From positions 1 to 64,000 of the forward strand of contig JAJEIP010000068.1 in the NCBI GenBank assembly GCA_022827885.1: DNA of 64,000 nt. The letters run 5' to 3'. This document shows, in pieces, positions 60,051 to 64,000 of this stretch (positions within the stretch are counted from its first letter, which is position 1; each line of letters begins with the position of its first letter). Source of the stretch: Candidatus Poribacteria bacterium (GTDB lineage: Bacteria > Poribacteria > WGA-4E > WGA-3G). The notes below the pieces were generated by a model, which worked only from the letters and a program-made list of their open reading frames with translations, ran no database searches and was not told where the DNA came from. The translations under genes and the position numbers were made by a program.

Positions 60051-61607
60051 CTACCTCAATTCCCGAAGACGTTCCAAGAAAAATCCGTTGGGCCATTCAT
60101 CAATAAAATCGCCCTCCTCATCAAGACGTAGACGTTCTGCTTTTGCTCCCTCAGGACCACGACTGACATAGATAACTGAGACATCTTCTGGCTTGATCTC
60201 TCCTTTATAGACTAAACGTTGCAGGCGTAAAATCAGATGTTCACTGTGGGTCTCAACAATGAATTGGTTTGGGCGGTCTTTTTTAATCGCTGCAGCTAAG
60301 AGATCCCCCAGATCTGCTTGCAACTTCGGATGCACGTGAATTTCAGGCTGTTCTATAGCAATAATTTGTTCTTCTGCCACCAAACTCTGAACAATGAACG
60401 GGAGAAGTTGACTGATACCGAAACCGACATCTGGCAGTGCGACACTTACGGGTTCTTTTCGACGCGTATCTATGAGCCTCACCTGAAAAAAATCGTCTGA
60501 ATGAGCACCAATCGATTTCACCTCTAACTCATAATCAATCCCAAGTCGTTTTAGCCATTTATTTGTCTCTTCTACCAATTCAGGGTTACGGAAGAGGATA
60601 TCCGGAAGCGAGTCTCCACGGTATCCTACATTATCAGGGTCAGTACCACTAAAGATATATGATCTCTCCGGAGGTTTCCGAAAAGGTCTTATTGGAAAAA
60701 GCGCTTCCAAAGTTTGTTCCAAAGTAGCACCCGTTGCCGTAGTGAGATCAGCAATATGAAATGTTGATAGTGGTTCGTAGTGGATCCGCTCACGAAGTGT
60801 GGGCACATATGAGGTTCCAACTGCGATGAACCCCTGAACGCCTAGAACTGTGTTCGTCTCTTCCTTGTGCCTCTTGGAAATGTAAGTTTTCAAATCAAAA
60901 TCTGATGAAAGAAACACAATCTCATCATTTAAATCCTTGAGTAGAAATTCCCAATACTTCTTATTATTTTTTTGAAGTTCCTGGTTAGGGTGTTGAAAAT
61001 TCTTTAATTTTTCCTTCAGTTCCTCAAGTATTTGCTCCTTATACTCTTTACACGCCTCAAATTCAGGTTTCCAATACTTTATGTTTTTCGTTAACCATGT
61101 ACACTCCGCTGCAGCTAATTTTAAAGAAGAAACACCATGAGAATAAAACATTCCGCTCCTATCTAAAGTTTTACCCGATAGCCGAAATTTAGCAATACAC
61201 TCAGAGGATTTCCCTTCATAAACCCCAATTTGATCCAAAATGACTTCTTCCTTAAGGGAAGGTCTCTTGAAATTAAATTCAATAGCTATCTTGTTTTCTT
61301 TGTACGGTAATTGAGGCATATCACTATCTCTTATAGTTTCAACACGAATTGAGAGCGTCCGCTTCAGGTCATGGTCAAAAAGCATTTCCTGAAAACTGCC
61401 GAGATCAACAATCCCATTTTCGGCACGAGGGAGCAGCAAGGCTCCAGTCTCTCGGTTCTCCCGCGTCTGCTTGAGGAGATAGAGTGCTTGCAGGGTTGTG
61501 CTCTTTCCCGCGCTGTTTTCACCGAAAATGAGTGTTATCGGTGCAAATGGGATACGGGCACGTTTTCCAAACGCTTTGAAATTCTCTAACTCCAGTGCAT
61601 GAAGCAT
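60051..61607 (-). CDS. AAA ATPase with DUF3696 C-terminus (OLD/SMC-like)
   Basis: 518 residues. Walker A GENSAGKSTTL (about 29-39) inside ALELENFKAFG, a long insert (90-300), then the signature-like DVGFGISQLLPF, Walker B IIAIEQPEIHVHP and the D/H loop FIVETHSEHLILRL. The end EEGDFIDEWPNGFFLERL is the DUF3696 motif (part DEWPNGFF). These ABC-like ATPases occur in PARIS, Gabija-like and other phage-defence pairs, and in toxin systems. There is no TOPRIM domain. Own promoter at 61723-61751 and AGGAG before the ATG. Together with the downstream protein it is a plausible defence module; that is inference. Confidence 0.85.
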   Translation of the reverse strand: MLHALELENFKAFGKRARIPFAPITLIFGENSAGKSTTLQALYLLKQTRENRETGALLLPRAENGIVDLGSFQEMLFDHDLKRTLSIRVETIRDSDMPQLPYKENKIAIEFNFKRPSLKEEVILDQIGVYEGKSSECIAKFRLSGKTLDRSGMFYSHGVSSLKLAAAECTWLTKNIKYWKPEFEACKEYKEQILEELKEKLKNFQHPNQELQKNNKKYWEFLLKDLNDEIVFLSSDFDLKTYISKRHKEETNTVLGVQGFIAVGTSYVPTLRERIHYEPLSTFHIADLTTATGATLEQTLEALFPIRPFRKPPERSYIFSGTDPDNVGYRGDSLPDILFRNPELVEETNKWLKRLGIDYELEVKSIGAHSDDFFQVRLIDTRRKEPVSVALPDVGFGISQLLPFIVQSLVAEEQIIAIEQPEIHVHPKLQADLGDLLAAAIKKDRPNQFIVETHSEHLILRLQRLVYKGEIKPEDVSVIYVSRGPEGAKAERLRLDEEGDFIDEWPNGFFLERLRELR

Positions 61608-61655
61608 CGGACTTCTCCTAATTGGAAACCTTTATTTTTTAATGTTTTTTGTGTA

Positions 61656-61680
61656 GGCACAAACTAACAGTTTATGCTAC
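61656..61680. repeat. 25-base copy of MITE right part
   Basis: Identical to 26460-26484 inside the MITE. Following bases end GTCCTAAT, near the MITE end GTCCTATT, so this may be a decayed MITE half. Confidence 0.65.
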
Positions 61681-61722
61681 GAAGGCACTCCTGTCCTAAT
61701 CAGAGGAAACAGATTATAGGAT

Positions 61723-61751
61723 AGTATATGATATCTAAACGAATTTGTCAA
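61723..61751 (-). promoter_or_regulatory. Candidate promoter for the DUF3696 module
   Basis: On the minus strand TTGACA, 17 bases, TATACT: 6/6 and 5/6. About 115 bases before the ATG. Confidence 0.65.
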
Positions 61752-61815
61752 AAGGAATCATCGTAGCAAGACGTGTAAATATTTTGTCATAACAACCGGG
61801 AACCTTAAACACATA

Positions 61816-61976
61816 GCACTCCGCTGGAGTGCAAGAGAAGGGCACCTCTTTTCTATAGACATATTGCTCCGCTGGAGCAAGAGACAGACACTTGAGAAGT
61901 CAGGGCATCCTCACGCCAGAGGCGTGATATATCTATAGAAATATCGCTGGTACCTTTCCGCACTCCAGCGGAGTGC
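61816..61976. repeat. Cluster of four 17-base palindromes
   Basis: GCACTCCGCTGGAGTGC at 61816-61832, TTGCTCCGCTGGAGCAA at 61864-61880, TCACGCCAGAGGCGTGA at 61911-61927 and GCACTCCAGCGGAGTGC at 61960-61976. Spacing 47-49 bases. CTATAGA words lie between them. Confidence 0.85.
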
Positions 61977-62054
61977 CATATAAATAAACTGCTCCTCTTT
62001 GAAAAAATTAATACGCCTCCAAAAGCTTTACACACCCATCGTGGCATACCTGGC

Positions 62055-62071
62055 GGCACACGGCGTGTGCC
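62055..62071. repeat. Palindrome GGCACACGGCGTGTGCC
   Basis: Followed by TACTACT. Core and tail identical to the second unit inside the beta-helix gene (28797-28813). Confidence 0.85.
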
Positions 62072-62176
62072 TACTACTGTAAGTCCCTACACGAGATTGT
62101 AGGGCATTTGACGGAAGGTAGTGTCTCTGTGTATCTTATTCGTCTGCACAGGTAGGATTCTTACGGGTATTCATAC

Positions 62177-62578
62177 TTAAGAGTTTCCAAGAGACTCGTT
62201 GAAACATTTGAAGAGTTTGTCTTCCGTTTCAGGAGAGATATCCGGGAGAGACTCGTCTTTTGAAAAAACGGACCCAAACGCTTCTTCTGCTAATAAACTG
62301 TCGACCGTTTCACAGATAGTCTTTTCAGTAAGTTTTTCAACGATCATCATGTCAGAGGTCCAAAAGTACATCCCGGCAGCACATTCTCCAGTCTTTTTGT
62401 ACCGCTGCATCAAAGTTTCAATGTTCCGAAGCGTAAAAAAGACTGCGGAGAAATTCTCTCCATTCGGAAAGGTAACTTGAACATCAACATTATCATTGTC
62501 CGGATTCAGGGGACCGATTCCACCATAAATCGTCAATTTGTAGTCTTTACATTGAACAACTGTGTAAGGCTTGTCCAT
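62177..62578 (-). CDS. Unknown small acidic protein
   Basis: 133 residues from ATG 62578, preceded by GGAGG. No known domain seen. N-terminal half is beta-rich (YTVVQCKDYKLTIYGGIGP, VDVQVTFPNGENFSAVFF), C-terminal half helical and acidic (VEKLTEKTICETVDSLLAEE). The phrase RNIETLMQRYKKTGECAAGMYFW suggests a conserved compact domain, and small proteins of this make-up are often immunity or accessory proteins; this is a guess. Lies between the palindrome cluster and the aminotransferase gene on the same strand. Confidence 0.6.
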   Translation of the reverse strand: MDKPYTVVQCKDYKLTIYGGIGPLNPDNDNVDVQVTFPNGENFSAVFFTLRNIETLMQRYKKTGECAAGMYFWTSDMMIVEKLTEKTICETVDSLLAEEAFGSVFSKDESLPDISPETEDKLFKCFNESLGNS

Positions 62579-62642
62579 CTTTATTGACCTCCAAAACACT
62601 GCAAAATTTCAATAATTCAGTTAATGTAGGTCATCGACGACT

Positions 62643-63932
62643 TTAGGCGGTCTCTGGTGCGTCAAGCACGGCATCCAGCTGATCCATTACCTTGTGGAAC
62701 GCTTCGACGTAACAGGACATCAACTCGATATCGTTGGGGGGGTTGACATCAAAGATATAACAGTGCGAATCTATGAATTCAACGGCGCGCGGATAGTCCT
62801 CCGTCTTATATTCAACCGTCGAATTGTTACATCGCCACGGACACCCTGTCCCGTAACCGATCCGGTTCTGGAAAATCTCTTGAGACGGCACTGGTAGCCG
62901 TTGCCACTGCCCGGTTGGCACGCCTTCAGCACGGAGTGCCGCCTGCACCTTCTCACGTAGGGTTTTTGCGGGAATATCTAATCCCAACGCCTTCGGATCG
63001 AAACCGATGACATAGTTGTAATATACGGGTTCACAGGCTTCTGGTGTCACTGGGGTTTCAATACCGTCAATTGCATCGAGACACTCTGTAAGATAGTGAC
63101 AATTTCGGATGCGCATCGTGTTGTTCAGGTCAAGCCGTTTGAGCTGGCTACGGATGAACGCCTGACTGAACATATCCCCGCGATACATCCATCCAAGCCC
63201 GTAGGCATTGTATTCCTGTTCCTCGCGTTCCTGACCCGGCACGACGATCTCCCCGAAATACTGCAACAACGCTGCACGTTCGTAGATCTGCGGATCATTG
63301 GTTGTGAACAAACCGCCTTGACACCCGCTACTCAAAGTCTTTGAGGCTTGCGTGCTGTAACCCGCGGCGTCGCCAAAGGCGCCACACAATTTGCCATTGT
63401 AATACGCGCCGTGCGCCTGCGCGACGTCCTCAATGACTTTCAGGTTATGCTGCTTCGCAATCGTTAAAATCGGATCCATATCGGCAGGCATGCCGTGGAT
63501 ATGCACCGGCAGAATCGCACGCGTTCGCTCGGTGATTTTCGCTTCGATTGCGTTGGGATCAATACAGTAAGTGACAGGATCAATATCAACAAAGACGGGA
63601 ATAGCGTTGTGATGGAGCACAGCGGCTGCCGTTGCCCAGAAAGTGAAGGCGGGAACAATGACCTCGTCGCCCGGTTCGATGCCGACCCCTGCGACACAGA
63701 GATGGAGCGCAGCCGTCCCACTGTTGACAGGGATGCAATACTCGATCCCCATGTATTCCGCCCATTCGTTTGCGAGACCTTCGGATTGGATCCGCTGCTG
63801 TTCCGTGATTTTCTCGGAGGCGATAACCTCGGCAATTGCGTCTCTGTCGGATTGGGTAACTTCTGGCCACGGTTGAATCAATCCATCAGGGACAGTTCCT
63901 TTACCACCATATATAGCGAGTTTTGCTGCCAT
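62643..63932 (-). CDS. DegT/DnrJ/EryC1/StrS-family aminotransferase
   Basis: 429 residues from ATG 63932, preceded by AAGGAGG. PLP fold-type I enzyme: NSGTAALHLCVAG, VPAFTFWATAAAVLHHNAIPVFVDID (parts VPAFTFWATA and VFVDID), PVHIHGMPADMD, the aspartate in VIEDVAQAHGA and PLP lysine in STQASKTLSSGCQGG. Such enzymes transaminate nucleotide sugars or cyclitols. The length and the start (KLAIYGGKGTVP) fit a group often found with oxidoreductase and sulfatase genes. Neighbours do not identify the substrate. Confidence 0.93.
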   Translation of the reverse strand: MAAKLAIYGGKGTVPDGLIQPWPEVTQSDRDAIAEVIASEKITEQQRIQSEGLANEWAEYMGIEYCIPVNSGTAALHLCVAGVGIEPGDEVIVPAFTFWATAAAVLHHNAIPVFVDIDPVTYCIDPNAIEAKITERTRAILPVHIHGMPADMDPILTIAKQHNLKVIEDVAQAHGAYYNGKLCGAFGDAAGYSTQASKTLSSGCQGGLFTTNDPQIYERAALLQYFGEIVVPGQEREEQEYNAYGLGWMYRGDMFSQAFIRSQLKRLDLNNTMRIRNCHYLTECLDAIDGIETPVTPEACEPVYYNYVIGFDPKALGLDIPAKTLREKVQAALRAEGVPTGQWQRLPVPSQEIFQNRIGYGTGCPWRCNNSTVEYKTEDYPRAVEFIDSHCYIFDVNPPNDIELMSCYVEAFHKVMDQLDAVLDAPETA

Positions 63933-64000
63933 GAGCGACCTCCTTCTCAGGTTCACGTCGCCGCAGCGCAGTAACTCAGAGATGCGCGATCGCCTTTGGG

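Larger units (their letters stand above)
61608..62176. other. Gap rich in palindromes next to the DUF3696 module
   Basis: 569 bases. Contains the module's promoter, a 25-base copy of a MITE part, four short palindromes and a fifth of the GGCACACGG type. No coding sequence or RNA gene is supported. Confidence 0.6.

Noticed and set aside
59026-61607. Named PARIS or Gabija defence system
   Set aside because: The ATPase fits the broad type, but the second protein shows no DUF4435, TOPRIM or helicase motif, so a specific name is not supported.
61816-62071. CRISPR array
   Set aside because: The palindromes are regularly spaced at 47-49 bases but differ from one another and are only 17 bases long; the intervals are not spacer-like and no cas gene is near.

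Overview
The window reads as chromosomal DNA of an uncultured Gram-negative bacterium. Evidence for an outer membrane is direct: an Omp85/BamA-type barrel, a DUF481 barrel, a LolA-like carrier, several lipoboxes and an ABC export set with its own barrel. Two phytanoyl-CoA-type dioxygenases, a sulfatase-superfamily enzyme, a Gfo/Idh oxidoreductase, Uma2 and Rpn nucleases and many short palindromes recall sponge-associated and planktonic 'Candidatus Poribacteria'. That assignment is inference only; there is no rRNA gene here. No tRNA, rRNA, CRISPR array, prophage or complete insertion sequence was recognised.

Layout. 0-7.3 kb: a partial 2-hydroxyacid dehydrogenase, then minus-strand genes for a LolA-like protein, YidD, a TPR protein, a fused nucleotidyltransferase-HEPN protein, a double ECF-type ATPase and a B12-type radical SAM enzyme. 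7.6-17.4 kb (plus): Omp85 protein, GTP-dependent PEP carboxykinase, acyl desaturase, a PhyH dioxygenase and an FtsX/LolD-type ABC exporter with an outer-membrane partner. 17.7-26.4 kb (minus): Rieske protein, an odd sugar-type ABC permease, MoxR, Uma2, a MobA-like transferase, a secreted acylphosphatase fusion, DUF481, an unknown gene, then AT-rich DNA, a gene remnant and a MITE. 26.7-31.1 kb: nucleoside hydrolase, beta-helix protein, lipoprotein and M32 carboxypeptidase.

31.5-39.0 kb is the most striking region: a phosphate-transport (pst) operon with one binding protein, three permeases, a voltage-gated-type K+ channel, three PstB-like ATPases with complementary defects in catalytic motifs, and PhoU. 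Convergent to it lie a MscS channel and a cation-chloride-cotransporter-like protein, so the whole 31-42 kb block concerns ions and turgor. 42.7-50.2 kb holds catabolic genes (oxidoreductase, MFS exporter, UbiX, D-amino-acid PLP enzyme, PhyH, amidohydrolase) plus an Rpn nuclease next to a remnant of other genes. 50.2-54.8 kb is the conserved housekeeping operon ffh-rpsP-khpA-trmD-rplS-rnhB-yraN, without rimM and driven by a perfect sigma70-type promoter. 55-58.8 kb: beta-helix lipoprotein, UbiA prenyltransferase and sulfatase. 59-61.6 kb: a two-gene DUF3696 AAA-ATPase module resembling known defence systems, next to a cluster of palindromes. 62-64 kb: a small unknown gene and a DegT-type aminotransferase.

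Several repeat families cross the window. One is a set of short palindromes with differing stem sequences, mostly trailed by a CTAC-like sequence; one type is inserted in frame, twice in tandem, in a beta-helix gene. Another is a leader containing GAACCGCAAGGAA directly before at least three unrelated start codons. There are also in-gene tandem duplications in four proteins and a 122-bp MITE. All function assignments rest on motifs read by eye; no database search was run.
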